This document shows, piece after piece, positions 10,445-21,299 of a stretch of DNA of 64,000 nucleotides. A program made the position numbers and the translations under genes. The notes below the pieces were generated by a model. That model worked only from the letters and a program-made list of their open reading frames with translations, had not been told where the DNA came from and searched no databases. The stretch is taken from assembly GCA_913020155.1 (NCBI GenBank), contig CAJWBA010000007.1, forward strand, positions 1 through 64,000. Reading direction: 5' to 3'. Source of the DNA: an uncultured Flavobacteriales bacterium. GTDB lineage: Bacteria; Bacteroidota; Bacteroidia; Flavobacteriales; Flavobacteriaceae. Every line of letters starts with the position of its first letter. The stretch's first letter is position 1.

Positions 10445-11368
10445 TTAAGTATCTGAGGAATTAGCTTTGGGTTGTTTTTTCAACTTGTTCAAAGTAGCAT
10501 TAAGCTCAAAACCCAAGAGTAATAGAGTTGAATTGATCCAAATGTACAACATGAATAAAAGTAGGGCACCAATAGAACCATACAATTGATTGTAATTAGA
10601 AAAACGATCAACATAAATCCCAAAAAGATAAGTACTTGTAATCAACAAAAAAGTAGTCATAAACGCTCCAGGTGAAAAGAATCGCGTTTTTCTACCCTCA
10701 ACAGTTCCAAAATAATACAAAACAGCGATAGAAAAATAGGCCATAATTACAAAAAAGAAAATTTGACCAACTCGAATCCAATTAATAGTATTTGGAAGTA
10801 GGTTTTGTAAATTCTTTAAAAAGTAAAGCTCAAACAAAATAAAAACTGCAACTGCAACCAACAAAAGAAAAGCCAATAAAATTCCTACCCCAACCGAAAT
10901 TAAATATTGCTTAAAAAAATTGCGGGTAAGATCCACATGATACGATTCCTCAAAACTTGCGAAAATTGCATTTACACCATTAGCAGTAAGAAAAATGGAT
11001 AAAATAAATACAGATGAAAGCAATCCTCCTCTAGGTTTACTTTGAATATCTTCAAATATTGATGAGAAAAAAATGTGGGTCTCTTTAGGAAGTAAAGTTT
11101 CTATAAACTCCAGCAAAACACCATCGAAATTAAGGAACGGAACAAAAGGTATTAAGTTTAATACAAAAAGCAAAAATGGAAATAATGCCATAAAAAAACT
11201 AAACGAAATACTCCCTGCTCGAGCAGAAAATGCTCCTCGAATAATTCCAAGTAAATACATCTCAATCAGGTTGTAAAAAGAAAAACCACTTGTACCTGGC
11301 AACTTTACAAGTTCAAGAGCCTTGACAACTTCTCTGATTACTGGTGTCTTTTTTGATTTTTCTTTCAT
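10445..11368 (-). CDS. YihY/BrkB family inner-membrane protein
   Basis: Polytopic membrane protein with ARAGSISFSFFMALFPFLLF and YGSIGALLLFMLYIWINSTLLLLGFELN. Confidence 0.88.
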   Translation of the reverse strand: MKEKSKKTPVIREVVKALELVKLPGTSGFSFYNLIEMYLLGIIRGAFSARAGSISFSFFMALFPFLLFVLNLIPFVPFLNFDGVLLEFIETLLPKETHIFFSSIFEDIQSKPRGGLLSSVFILSIFLTANGVNAIFASFEESYHVDLTRNFFKQYLISVGVGILLAFLLLVAVAVFILFELYFLKNLQNLLPNTINWIRVGQIFFFVIMAYFSIAVLYYFGTVEGRKTRFFSPGAFMTTFLLITSTYLFGIYVDRFSNYNQLYGSIGALLLFMLYIWINSTLLLLGFELNATLNKLKKQPKANSSDT

Positions 11369-11492
11369 GTAGATACATCAAAAATACTAATACACAATCA
11401 ACTTTAATACAGTTCTGTCTATTTTTTAAAAAAGTAAGCTGTTTTGAAGGTTAAGAACATAAATCTGTAAGGAATTTTTGTACTTTTAACCC

Positions 11493-11966
11493 ATGGAAAT
11501 ACAAGTAATTTGCATCGGAAAAACAGATGATATTGAATCGCGGAAAATAATTTCTAACTATGAAAATCGATTAAAACATTATGTCAAATTTAACTTCCTG
11601 TACCTTCCAGACCTAAAAGAAACTAAAAATCTTTCACAAGAACAGCAAAAAGCAAAAGAGGCTCTCTTGATTGAAAAGCAACTAAAAACTTCTGATGTTG
11701 TAATTTTATTGGATGAAAATGGAAAACAATTTTCATCGGTAAACTTTTCTGAATTTTTGAATAAGAAAATGAGTTCAGGCTGCAAAAGTTTAGTTTTTAT
11801 CATAGGGGGAGCCTATGGTTTAGCTCAAACCTTACACCAAAAATATGTTTTCAAAATTTCTTTATCCAAAATGACATTTTCTCATCAAATGATTCGCTTG
11901 CTATTTGTTGAGCAATTGTATCGTGCCAATACTATTCTAAAAAACGAACCCTATCATCATCGCTAA
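11493..11966 (+). CDS. rlmH: 23S rRNA (pseudouridine1915-N3)-methyltransferase
   Basis: LLDENGKQFSS...FIIGGAYGL...LSLSKMTFSHQMIRLLFVEQLYRA...PYHHR C-terminus. Confidence 0.95.
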   Translation: MEIQVICIGKTDDIESRKIISNYENRLKHYVKFNFLYLPDLKETKNLSQEQQKAKEALLIEKQLKTSDVVILLDENGKQFSSVNFSEFLNKKMSSGCKSLVFIIGGAYGLAQTLHQKYVFKISLSKMTFSHQMIRLLFVEQLYRANTILKNEPYHHR

Positions 11967-11969
11967 AAC

Positions 11970-12572
11970 ATGAAACAAAAACTCATTTTCGCAACACACA
12001 ATCCAAATAAGATAAAAGAAATTCAAGAATTGATTCCCCCTGAAATTGACCTCCTCAGCTTAAAAGACATCAATTGCATTGAAGATATTGAAGAAACAGG
12101 AACTACTTTAGAAGAAAATGCTAAAATAAAAGTAGACTACATCAAAAATAAATACGGTTACGACTGCTTTGCCGACGATTCAGGATTAGAAGTTGATGCT
12201 CTTGATGGAGCTCCTGGAGTGTATTCGGCTCGATACGCTGGATCAGAAAAGAACAATGAAAAAAACATTCAAAAAGTATGGGAAAATCTTTTCGATAAAG
12301 AAGAAAAAAATGCGCAATTCAAAACAGTAATCGCAGCAAATATTAACGGAAAAGAATTTCTTTGTGAAGGTAAAATTAGAGGTACCATAATTGATAAAAA
12401 AAGGGGTACAGGTGGATTTGGTTATGATCCCATTTTTATACCAGAGGGCCATTCAAAAACCTTTGCCGAGTTGGGTAAGGAGGTTAAAAATAAAATTAGT
12501 CATCGAGCAAAAGCATTCACTGTTTTTTTAAACAACTTAAAACAGTCTCAAAGGGTGAAAATTAAAGAGTAA
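11970..12572 (+). CDS. Non-canonical purine NTP pyrophosphatase (RdgB/HAM1 family)
   Basis: FATHNPNKIKEI, ADDSGLEVDALDGAPGVYSARYAG, GFGYDPIFIPEGH. Confidence 0.95.
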   Translation: MKQKLIFATHNPNKIKEIQELIPPEIDLLSLKDINCIEDIEETGTTLEENAKIKVDYIKNKYGYDCFADDSGLEVDALDGAPGVYSARYAGSEKNNEKNIQKVWENLFDKEEKNAQFKTVIAANINGKEFLCEGKIRGTIIDKKRGTGGFGYDPIFIPEGHSKTFAELGKEVKNKISHRAKAFTVFLNNLKQSQRVKIKE

Positions 12573-12615
12573 ATAAAGAAACATTTACTCGATTATTAAC
12601 AGTACCTTTGCAACA

Positions 12616-14475
12616 ATGACAACATTTTACGACCTTGGTCTGAACAAAGCCTTGTTACAGGCTGTAGAAGACATGGGATTTGAACACCCATCCGAAGTTC
12701 AAGAAAAAGCAATTCCCATCCTACTTGAAAAGGAAACTGATATTGTTTCTTTGGCACAAACAGGGACAGGAAAAACCGCAGCATTTGGTTTTCCAATGCT
12801 TCAAAAAATAGATGTAAAAAGTAGAAGCACACAAGGGCTAATTCTATCTCCCACTCGAGAACTCTGTTTACAAATAACCCAAGAACTCAAAAACTATTCT
12901 AAGCACATGAAAGGTGTAAATGTAGTCGCTATTTATGGTGGTGCAAGTATTACCGATCAAGCTAAAGCAGTAAAAAAAGGGGCGCAAATATTAGTAGCCA
13001 CCCCAGGTCGTATGCAAGACATGATTCGCAGAAAACTCGTTAATATATCAAAAATTGAATACTGTGTTTTAGACGAAGCTGATGAAATGCTCAACATGGG
13101 TTTTTTTGAGGACATTACTGAAATTCTTTCTCACACACCTGAAGACAAGAGTACCTGGCTTTTTTCGGCAACCATGCCAAAAGAAGTTTCTGTAATTGCA
13201 AAGAAATTCATGCACAACCCCGAAGAAATTACTGTGGGTTCAAGAAATGCAGGGACAAAAAATGTAAGTCATGAATATTATAAAGTAAGTGGAAGAGATC
13301 GCTATCCAGCACTCAGGCGTCTTGCAGATGCGCACCCTGATATTTTCTCCGTAATTTTTTGTAGAACCAAACGAGATACCCAAAATGTAGCCGAAAAACT
13401 TATTGAAGACGGATACAGTGCAGGTGCTCTTCACGGAGACTTGAGCCAGAACCAAAGAGATATGGTTATGAAGTCATTCCGAAACAAACAGATTCAAATG
13501 TTGGTTGCCACAGACGTTGCCGCCCGTGGAATCGACGTTGATAATATCACTCATGTGATTAATTATCAATTACCAGACGAGATAGAAACCTACACACATA
13601 GAAGCGGCCGAACCGGTCGAGCTGGGAATCAAGGGGTTTCCATGATAATTGTTACCCAAAGTGAATCGCGAAAAATCCGTTCAATTGAGAAGATTATTCA
13701 AGCAAAAATTGAATTGAAAAAAATTCCTAGCGGGATAGAAATTTGTGAAACTCAATTGTACTCCTTAGCTCAAAAAATAAAAAACACAGAAGTAAACGAG
13801 GAAATTTTTAATTACCTCCCAAAAGTGGAAGATGAACTAAACGAGTTAACCAAAGAAGAGCTCATTCAACGACTAGTATCTGTCGAGTTTGCCCGCTTCC
13901 ATAATTATTACAAAAAAGCCAAGGACCTCAATAGTAAATTTGAAGACAATACCTCGGAAGGTGAAAAACACAACAAAAAAGATACAACCCGCTACTTCAT
14001 CAATGTTGGAGAACGCGATAATTACAATTGGGCTAATCTCAAAGACTTCATAAAAGAAACTTTAGAAATTGGAAAAGATGACGTCTTTCATGTTGATGTG
14101 ATGGAAAGTTTTTCTTTTTTCAATACCCACAACAGCTTTAAGGAAAAAGTTCTTGAAAAATTCACTGATTTTCAACTTGATGGACGTTTCATTAATGTTG
14201 AAGTTTCAGAAAAAGGACCAAGAGGTAGAGGCAACGGCGGAGGTAAAAGACGAAGCTATAGTAAAGATGAAGGTTCTAAAAGGAAATTCAAGGGCTCTAG
14301 AGATTCGGGAGGAAGTTATGATAAAAGTAAACGCAGAAGCTTTGTCAGCAATCCTGATCACAAAAACAAAGATCGTAATGGATCTTCTTCCAGAAGATCA
14401 AATTCTGGTTCAAAATCAACTTATGGCGCAAAAGGTAATAAACCAGGTGGATTTGGTCGTAGGTCAAGAACTTAA
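12616..14475 (+). CDS. DEAD-box ATP-dependent RNA helicase with RGG/basic C-terminus
   Basis: AQTGTGKTAAFGFP, PTRELCLQ, DEADEML, SATMPKE, HRSGRTGRAG; GRGNGGGKRR tail. Confidence 0.96.
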   Translation: MTTFYDLGLNKALLQAVEDMGFEHPSEVQEKAIPILLEKETDIVSLAQTGTGKTAAFGFPMLQKIDVKSRSTQGLILSPTRELCLQITQELKNYSKHMKGVNVVAIYGGASITDQAKAVKKGAQILVATPGRMQDMIRRKLVNISKIEYCVLDEADEMLNMGFFEDITEILSHTPEDKSTWLFSATMPKEVSVIAKKFMHNPEEITVGSRNAGTKNVSHEYYKVSGRDRYPALRRLADAHPDIFSVIFCRTKRDTQNVAEKLIEDGYSAGALHGDLSQNQRDMVMKSFRNKQIQMLVATDVAARGIDVDNITHVINYQLPDEIETYTHRSGRTGRAGNQGVSMIIVTQSESRKIRSIEKIIQAKIELKKIPSGIEICETQLYSLAQKIKNTEVNEEIFNYLPKVEDELNELTKEELIQRLVSVEFARFHNYYKKAKDLNSKFEDNTSEGEKHNKKDTTRYFINVGERDNYNWANLKDFIKETLEIGKDDVFHVDVMESFSFFNTHNSFKEKVLEKFTDFQLDGRFINVEVSEKGPRGRGNGGGKRRSYSKDEGSKRKFKGSRDSGGSYDKSKRRSFVSNPDHKNKDRNGSSSRRSNSGSKSTYGAKGNKPGGFGRRSRT

Positions 14476-14547
14476 ATACTTTATTAATTTTCTAACAAAT
14501 TAAAGTATTTACCGAAAGCAAAAACTTTTTCTTGCTACTTTTGTTTT

Positions 14548-15324
14548 ATGAGTATTAAATTTTACATATTAATTTTCACCCTATCTACACTTTACTCGAC
14601 TGTTGTTGTTGCACAAGAAAATGAGCGTCTAATTCTCAAAGGAATTGTAGAAAACGAGATCACTAAAATTACAATGAATGGGGTTCATGTACTCAATCTC
14701 AATTCAATTGTAGGAACAACTTCTGATGAACAAGGTGTTTTCGAAATTGAAGCTAAGGCTAAAGACACCCTTTATTTTTCTTATTTGGGGTTCAAGCCTT
14801 TCAAAGTTGCTGTCACCGAAGACATGTTGAAATTTCAAAACCCAAAATTCAAGCTAACTGTCTTAGCCTTTGCTCTGGAGGAGGTCGTTTTACGACCTTA
14901 TCAACTTACGGGCTATTTGGATATTGATGTTAAAAATGTTCCGCTTAACCCAGCTGGTAGATACAACATTCAGGGACTCCCCTCTGGAGGTTATGAGGCT
15001 GGAAACAGAAATAGGTCTTCAATTGCTAAAGCTGTAGGAGCGCTTTTCAATCCAGCTGATTTTTTGTATAATCTTTTTGGTAAAAATCCAGCTCAGATGA
15101 GAAAACTCAAAAAAATAAGAGCAGATGATGAAATCAAAAACTTATTGGTCTCAAAATTTGACCGAGAGGTATTGATTCAACTTCTCGGGATCAATCGAGT
15201 CAATCTCGAGGAGATCTTGCGAAACTGCAATTACTCAAAAGCGTTTATCTTGGAAGCAAACGATTTGCAAATTTTGGAGGCAATAAGCGGATGTTACGAA
15301 GAATTTAAAGTTCTTCAACTCTAA
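14548..15324 (+). CDS. Carboxypeptidase-like regulatory-domain protein
   Basis: Signal peptide then LKGIVENEITKITMNGVHVLNLNSIVGTTSDEQGVFEIEAKAKDTLYFSYLGFKP. Confidence 0.75.
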   Translation: MSIKFYILIFTLSTLYSTVVVAQENERLILKGIVENEITKITMNGVHVLNLNSIVGTTSDEQGVFEIEAKAKDTLYFSYLGFKPFKVAVTEDMLKFQNPKFKLTVLAFALEEVVLRPYQLTGYLDIDVKNVPLNPAGRYNIQGLPSGGYEAGNRNRSSIAKAVGALFNPADFLYNLFGKNPAQMRKLKKIRADDEIKNLLVSKFDREVLIQLLGINRVNLEEILRNCNYSKAFILEANDLQILEAISGCYEEFKVLQL

Positions 15325-15399
15325 TGTAATGAAAACGTGAAATCTTAAAGAAGATTTGCTTTCGTGCTATACCTAAATAAAAGATCCAGAAAAGAGGTT

Positions 15400-15868
15400 T
15401 AACTTATCAAAAAGCATCCAAAATTAATTAAAGATCTCCTTGAACTTGCTTTTTCAAAAAACAAAACAGGGAAAACATTCCTACTTCCCGGGTACTAGAC
15501 CGATTAGTCCTAAAAGAATGGTACATTTATTTTGCTTATTATTTTGAAAAAATCATGTAATTATTTAAACATCAAATCCGCGAAAGTAAACGACGTCCAT
15601 TTGCAAAACTTTTGTAGCACCACTTTAAAATAACCCAAAACAGAGAGCAGGTGAATTAAAAAACAATAGATCTAATTATCGAGAACTGTTTCGATACCTT
15701 ACTGAAAGCTAAAAAAGTAGCCCAAAAGGATTTGTTATTAAAACACTGGTTTATTTCAAAAATCATCGAGAATGGATGTCACCAGAATTGAAAGCATACA
15801 TCCAAAAAGAGCTTCCAAACAGCTCTGCTGCACTTAAATCAACCCTAAGACAAATCATGTCTTTTTGA
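15400..15868 (+). pseudogene. Decayed HEAT-like gene preceding purB
   Basis: Homology-like text survives in two frames with two frameshifts; in-frame stops at 15558 (TAA), 15615 (TAG), 15657 (TAA) between VLDRLVLKEWYIYFAYYFEKIM*LFKHQIRESKRRPFAKLL*HHFKITQNREQVN*KTIDLIIENCFDTLL and KTLVYFKNHREWMSPELKAYIQKELPNSSAALKSTLRQIMSF. Confidence 0.8.
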
Positions 15869-15915
15869 TTTCTATTTAACCGAAGAGCCGTATCTTTACT
15901 TTTTAATTTCAATTT

Positions 15916-17259
15916 ATGAAACTCAACACGCTAAATGCAATTTCTCCAGTAGATGGTCGCTACAGAGGAAAGACCAAAAACCTTTCCCCTTTCTTTTCAG
16001 AAGAAGCGCTAATCAAATACCGAGTTCGGGTTGAAATAGAATACTTCATTGCGCTCTGTGAACTTCCCTTGCCTCAACTGAAGTCATTCAATCCATCTCT
16101 GTTCGAGGAATTACGCTCAATTTACCAGCATTTTTCAGAAGACGACGCCCTTGAAATTAAGGAAATTGAAAAAATAACAAATCACGACGTTAAAGCTGTC
16201 GAGTATTTCATAAAAAAAGAATTTGATAAACTTCAATTACAAGACTACAAAGAGTTTATCCACTTTGGCTTAACTTCTCAGGACATCAACAACACTGCCA
16301 TTCCAATATCCATCAAAGAAGCCCTTGAAAAAGTGTATTTACCAGAATTGGAGAGCTTAGTTGAGGTGTTAAAAGCACTGGCTGAAGAATACAAAGAAGT
16401 TTCCCTTTTGGCTCGAACACATGGGCAACCAGCCTCTCCAACTCGTTTGGGAAAAGAAATTGATGTATTCATTAACCGTTTGGAACATCAAACAAAAAGT
16501 TTACTCTCCGTACCCCACGCAGCTAAATTTGGTGGAGCAACAGGGAATTTCAATGCACACCATATTGCATATCCAGAAACAAATTGGAAAAATTTTGGAA
16601 CTCATTTTGTCGAAGACAGTTTGGGGCTGCATCACTCCTACCCTACAACTCAAATAGAACACTACGATTATTTTGCAGCTTTATGTGACGGGCTCAAAAG
16701 AATCAACACCATAATCATAGATCTAGATCGAGATTTTTGGACTTACATTTCGATGGATTATTTCAAACAAAAAATTCTTGAAGGAGAAGTTGGCTCTTCT
16801 GCAATGCCTCACAAAGTAAACCCTATTGATTTTGAAAACTCAGAAGGGAATTTAGGCATTGCCAATACACTTTTCGAGTATTTTGCTAGTAAACTACCTT
16901 TATCCCGGCTTCAAAGAGACCTCACAGACAGTACTGTTTTAAGAAATATTGGTGTACCCTTTGGTCATACTATGATTGCTTTTCAATCCACCCAAAAGGG
17001 ATTGAACAAACTTCTTTTGAATCCCCAGAAAATTGAAGAAGACTTAAGCTCAAACTGGGCGATAGTTGCAGAAGCAATCCAAACCATATTGAGACGTGAA
17101 GGATACCCAAATCCTTACGAAGCACTCAAAGTAGTAACTCGAACAAATCAAGAAATAAACCAAGAGTCTCTCCACACTTTTATCAATGGTCTTGAAATTG
17201 ACACTAAAATTAAAGCTGAATTAAAAAAGATTACCCCATTCAATTACACGGGAATCTAA
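15916..17259 (+). CDS. purB: Adenylosuccinate lyase
   Basis: ISPVDGRYRGKTKNLSPFFSEEALIKYRV; GSSAMPHKVNPIDFENSEGN signature. Confidence 0.97.
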   Translation: MKLNTLNAISPVDGRYRGKTKNLSPFFSEEALIKYRVRVEIEYFIALCELPLPQLKSFNPSLFEELRSIYQHFSEDDALEIKEIEKITNHDVKAVEYFIKKEFDKLQLQDYKEFIHFGLTSQDINNTAIPISIKEALEKVYLPELESLVEVLKALAEEYKEVSLLARTHGQPASPTRLGKEIDVFINRLEHQTKSLLSVPHAAKFGGATGNFNAHHIAYPETNWKNFGTHFVEDSLGLHHSYPTTQIEHYDYFAALCDGLKRINTIIIDLDRDFWTYISMDYFKQKILEGEVGSSAMPHKVNPIDFENSEGNLGIANTLFEYFASKLPLSRLQRDLTDSTVLRNIGVPFGHTMIAFQSTQKGLNKLLLNPQKIEEDLSSNWAIVAEAIQTILRREGYPNPYEALKVVTRTNQEINQESLHTFINGLEIDTKIKAELKKITPFNYTGI

Positions 17260-17804
17260 TTCATTTTTTTTAGGAAATTACCTCCAGGAATATCCACAAT
17301 TTCGGCAAGGGTAGCAACTTGATTCAAGTCAATATTGCCTTCAATAGACAAAAGAATAAAATCCAAATTGGAAACATCGAGCCCTTCTTGATCTACAAAT
17401 TTCTGAGCACCCTTAACAAACATAACTAACTGATCTACTTTAGATTGTTCCTCCCCATAAACCACGCAAAATTGAACTTCAACATCTCGTTCGGATAGAT
17501 TCAATATGGTTTCCAACTCAGTCGTGTCCAATTGACTTGCCAACCAAGCCTCCATTTTTTCTGCAATTGAAGGACTTTTGGTACTCAATACCTTGAAGTG
17601 CTTCATACTTTGAACCATCTCAATAAAACCATTCAATTTGGGATCATCAGTATTGATACTAAGTTTTCCTAGCATTTCAAACATTTTAGAACTTACACTA
17701 ACGTAAGACGCAGCGGGATCTTTTTGATATGTATCAAAAACATCTTGCGCTGAAAGAAATGTTGAACACAATAAAAATGTTAAAAAAAAATTTATTTTTT
17801 TCAT
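17256..17804 (-). CDS. DUF4252-like exported protein
   Basis: Signal peptide; overall sequence recalled as DUF4252 type. Confidence 0.65.
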   Translation of the reverse strand: MKKINFFLTFLLCSTFLSAQDVFDTYQKDPAASYVSVSSKMFEMLGKLSINTDDPKLNGFIEMVQSMKHFKVLSTKSPSIAEKMEAWLASQLDTTELETILNLSERDVEVQFCVVYGEEQSKVDQLVMFVKGAQKFVDQEGLDVSNLDFILLSIEGNIDLNQVATLAEIVDIPGGNFLKKMN

Positions 17805-17911
17805 TTGGAATGATTTTTGGACTACAAGTATAAGAATATATTTTAAAGTGCACCTATTCTTTCGATGAGTTCCGCAAATTTTAATACTTTTAAAAAAACT
17901 TTAACTAAAGT

Positions 17912-19396
17912 ATGAGAAATCTCACCAAATATTGCTCGTTAGTAATTATTATATTATTGACAAGCTGCTCAAAAAATGATCGAGATGATAATGAATTGAA
18001 TTTAGGGTCAAATCCTGATGTAGAAGTCCATGATTTTATTTGGACTAACCTAAACCAATTTTACTTTTGGCAAGAGGAGGTTGAAAATCTTGCCGATTCG
18101 AAAAAAAATAATGCTACTGAATACCTCGGCTATTTAGAAGAAATAGAAGATCCCTCTGGTTTTTTTGATAGTTTAAAACATCCCGAAGACCGTTTCAGCT
18201 GGATTGATGAAGACTACGTTAACCTTGAAAATCGACTTGCTGGAATTTCGTCTTCCAATGGAATGAAATTCTATGTAACGCGTCAGTGTAGTGGATGTAA
18301 CGAATTGGTAGCTGTAGTTACCTATGTTCTTCCTGAATCTGATGCTGCCCAAAAAGGAATTGAACGTGGAAATTTAATAACCGCTGTAAATGGTGAAGAC
18401 CTCAGTCCAGCTAACTATGTAAACTTACTCTATGGCGATTCAACCAGCTATACCATAAATTTAGCAGAATACAACGCAGCCTCAGATTCATACAATAGTT
18501 CGGGTGAATCTGTTACTTTGGACAAGGTTGAAAACTTTCAAGAAAACCCTGTTCACAAAAATATTATTTTAGAAGAGGGAGGCCGAAAAGTGGCTTACCT
18601 CATGTACAACAAGTTTTTAAGTGGATTTAATCAGGAATTAATCGATACCTTTTCTGAGTTTGCAGCAGGAAAAGTAACCGAATTAGTCTTAGATTTGAGA
18701 TACAATGGTGGTGGATCTATACAGACCTGTATCTATCTTGCAAGTATGATTACAGGACAATTCACCGATGAAATTTTCTCAAAACAAGTTTGGAACTCCA
18801 AACTTTTGGCTTACTTCGAAGAAATAAATAACAATTCAAATGATAATGATGATTATGAATTGAACAATTACTTTGTATCAACCACTAAAGATGGAGTTAC
18901 CCTACCTTCTTTAAATTTGAACAACATTTATGTACTAACAAGTAGTCGCAGTGCATCGGCATCGGAGCTCTTGATAAATGGACTTGCTCCACACATCAAT
19001 GTAGTTCAAATTGGTGATATCACTTATGGTAAAAATGTAGGTTCAATTTCACTTTACGATTATGTCGATCAAAATAATAGGGTCAAAAATCCAAATCACA
19101 CCTATGCAATGCAACCCATTGTCCTCAAATCTGCTAACAGTGCTGATTTTTCTGACTATGGAAATGGTCTTACACCTGATGTTATTCTTAAAGAAAGAAG
19201 TACAAATATGGGTACATTGGGCTCATCAGATGAACCCCTACTTGCTTTAGCATTGAGTCAGATGAATGCTTCAAGTAAATACAGTATTCCTGAAGGGAAA
19301 GTTTTAGAACAAATGGCTGATCCAAATTTCGAATCTCACAGCAGCATGATCATAGAATTTCCTCAAATAAAATCTAATTTATTGATTAATAACTAA
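17912..19396 (+). CDS. S41 family peptidase (lipoprotein, PDZ plus C-terminal protease)
   Basis: Lipobox LLTSCSKN; VLDLRYNGGGSIQ; LTSSRSASASELLINGL. Confidence 0.92.
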   Translation: MRNLTKYCSLVIIILLTSCSKNDRDDNELNLGSNPDVEVHDFIWTNLNQFYFWQEEVENLADSKKNNATEYLGYLEEIEDPSGFFDSLKHPEDRFSWIDEDYVNLENRLAGISSSNGMKFYVTRQCSGCNELVAVVTYVLPESDAAQKGIERGNLITAVNGEDLSPANYVNLLYGDSTSYTINLAEYNAASDSYNSSGESVTLDKVENFQENPVHKNIILEEGGRKVAYLMYNKFLSGFNQELIDTFSEFAAGKVTELVLDLRYNGGGSIQTCIYLASMITGQFTDEIFSKQVWNSKLLAYFEEINNNSNDNDDYELNNYFVSTTKDGVTLPSLNLNNIYVLTSSRSASASELLINGLAPHINVVQIGDITYGKNVGSISLYDYVDQNNRVKNPNHTYAMQPIVLKSANSADFSDYGNGLTPDVILKERSTNMGTLGSSDEPLLALALSQMNASSKYSIPEGKVLEQMADPNFESHSSMIIEFPQIKSNLLINN

Positions 19397-21224
19397 AGTT
19401 CAATCCCAATCTAAAACTACGTCCTTGTGTGCTGTAATTTTCAATTTCAACAAACTCTGTATCCATAACATTTGCTAAAATAAAAAAAGCAGATAGTTTT
19501 TTATTCCTAAAAATGTGATTGATCTTAAAATCTACCAAAGTGTAGGCCTCTAATTTTGACCCACCCAAACTTGATCTGGTTCCAATGTGCTGAAAACTGG
19601 TGTTCAAATGAGTGGAGTGATTTAAATCATAATCCAAAACCATTCCAAAAACTTGTTTGGGTAAGTAAATTAAATTTCCCTTGGTCGTCTCGTTATAGGT
19701 GTAATTCAATCGAATATCAACAGCATCAAAAAGCTTGTTTTTATAATCAAACTCCAAACCACCATATGAAATACGTTCGTTTGAATTAGCATATTTGTAA
19801 GTAGCATAATCATAAATCAGAGTAGGATCCTCTGTTCGCTTAAAAAATAAAAGTGATGCTCGTGCATCATCTTTGTTACTCCACTCAAAACCAAACTCCA
19901 GAGTGGTGTTCTTCTCGGGCTCCAAATCGGTGTTCCCCGAAAACGAATCATAGAGTTGATACAAACTGGGAGGAATGAATGCAGAACTAAAGGATGAAAT
20001 TATTTTGAGTCGGTTTTCATTGGAAAGAAGAAATGAATAACTGGGGTTGATACTGAAGGTTAGATGACTTCCATAAACCTGATGATTGTTTATACGCGAT
20101 CCTGCATTAAAATTGATTCCCTCTGGAGATAAATAAACCAAATTAAAATACACATCGTTTTGTGAATTAGAAGGAACTCCTTCAAAAGAAGAACGTTGAT
20201 GCGCATATCCCAAAATTGTGTAAAAACGATCTTTGATAATCAATTTATTAAAAATATCGATGGCTAAATTTGTAGCTTCAGAAAAACGAGGATAATTGTC
20301 CTCATATTTTCGATCTGTATTTTGAAGTCCTACAACTGCCTGAAGACTTCCGTATTGATGAGAATAGGTTGAACTCCAAGAAAATCTCTCCAAATCTGTA
20401 GTAAAAACAAAATCGGCATCCTCAACAGGAAAAGCGTTATCATAATCCGAGACAATATTATCTTTGCTGTAGACCAGATTCCAATCAAAATTTTTTCCAT
20501 CTCTTCCCAGTTGAAGTCCAAAATTAAATCGAGTAAATCGATCCACCTCTGTTCCAACTTTAACCGAACTCAAACCATTAATACGCTGATTAGCAATATT
20601 TAATTTGTATTGAAACTTATTTATTGCTTCCGAAATAGTTGCAAAATTACTTAAATAACTCAATTTATCAAAAGAAGTGTTTGGAGCATTTTGATTCCCA
20701 ACAACAGTACCCAAATTAATTTTCAGTGCCTTGTTAGTTCTTTTTGTGGTAATGTTGACTACTCCTGTTGAAGCTGAACTCCCATAAAGTGTGCTTGCTG
20801 CCCCTTTTACTATTTCGATAGAAACAATATCAGTTAGGTTTAAAAAATTTAGATCAAAGTCATTCTCAATCCTAGAAGGATCCGAAATACGAACTCCATC
20901 AACCAAAATCAAAACCTGATTATTCCTACCGCCTCGGATAGAAAGCCCTAGATTCTGTCCAGCTGTAGAACGATTTCCTGTAACATTAATTCCTCCATAA
21001 GTTTGAAGTAACTCAGCTAGACTTCGTCCTCTAAAATTTTTTACTTCTTTTTCAGAGATTTTAATAACCGTTTTTCCGGACTGGGAACGTTTGATTTCGA
21101 AGCGGGAGTCTACCACGACAACCTCTTCTAAAAAAGTTTCTGAAACAGTTGTTGATTCTTCTTGTGAAAAACAAAAGAACATTTGGAGCAGCACAAAGCC
21201 ACATAAACCAAGCTTGGTTTGCAT
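19386..21224 (-). CDS. TonB-dependent outer-membrane receptor, BtuB-like (probable cobalamin/corrinoid uptake)
   Basis: Plug domain (RGRSLAELLQTYGGINVTG...GLSIRGGRNNQVLILVDGVRISDPS), beta-barrel C-terminus ending in F; cobalamin riboswitch directly upstream. Confidence 0.93.
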   Translation of the reverse strand: MQTKLGLCGFVLLQMFFCFSQEESTTVSETFLEEVVVVDSRFEIKRSQSGKTVIKISEKEVKNFRGRSLAELLQTYGGINVTGNRSTAGQNLGLSIRGGRNNQVLILVDGVRISDPSRIENDFDLNFLNLTDIVSIEIVKGAASTLYGSSASTGVVNITTKRTNKALKINLGTVVGNQNAPNTSFDKLSYLSNFATISEAINKFQYKLNIANQRINGLSSVKVGTEVDRFTRFNFGLQLGRDGKNFDWNLVYSKDNIVSDYDNAFPVEDADFVFTTDLERFSWSSTYSHQYGSLQAVVGLQNTDRKYEDNYPRFSEATNLAIDIFNKLIIKDRFYTILGYAHQRSSFEGVPSNSQNDVYFNLVYLSPEGINFNAGSRINNHQVYGSHLTFSINPSYSFLLSNENRLKIISSFSSAFIPPSLYQLYDSFSGNTDLEPEKNTTLEFGFEWSNKDDARASLLFFKRTEDPTLIYDYATYKYANSNERISYGGLEFDYKNKLFDAVDIRLNYTYNETTKGNLIYLPKQVFGMVLDYDLNHSTHLNTSFQHIGTRSSLGGSKLEAYTLVDFKINHIFRNKKLSAFFILANVMDTEFVEIENYSTQGRSFRLGLNFSY

Positions 21225-21299
21225 AATAAATAGATTTAAAGGATAATCATAAAAATAAATGGTTTAAACCTTTATCCCGAAGATTTTAAAACATTGTAA

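Noticed and set aside
14474-14510. AAATACTTT...AAAGTATTT inverted repeat after the DEAD-box gene as a terminator
   Set aside because: AT-only stem with a ~19-nt loop; too weak to call
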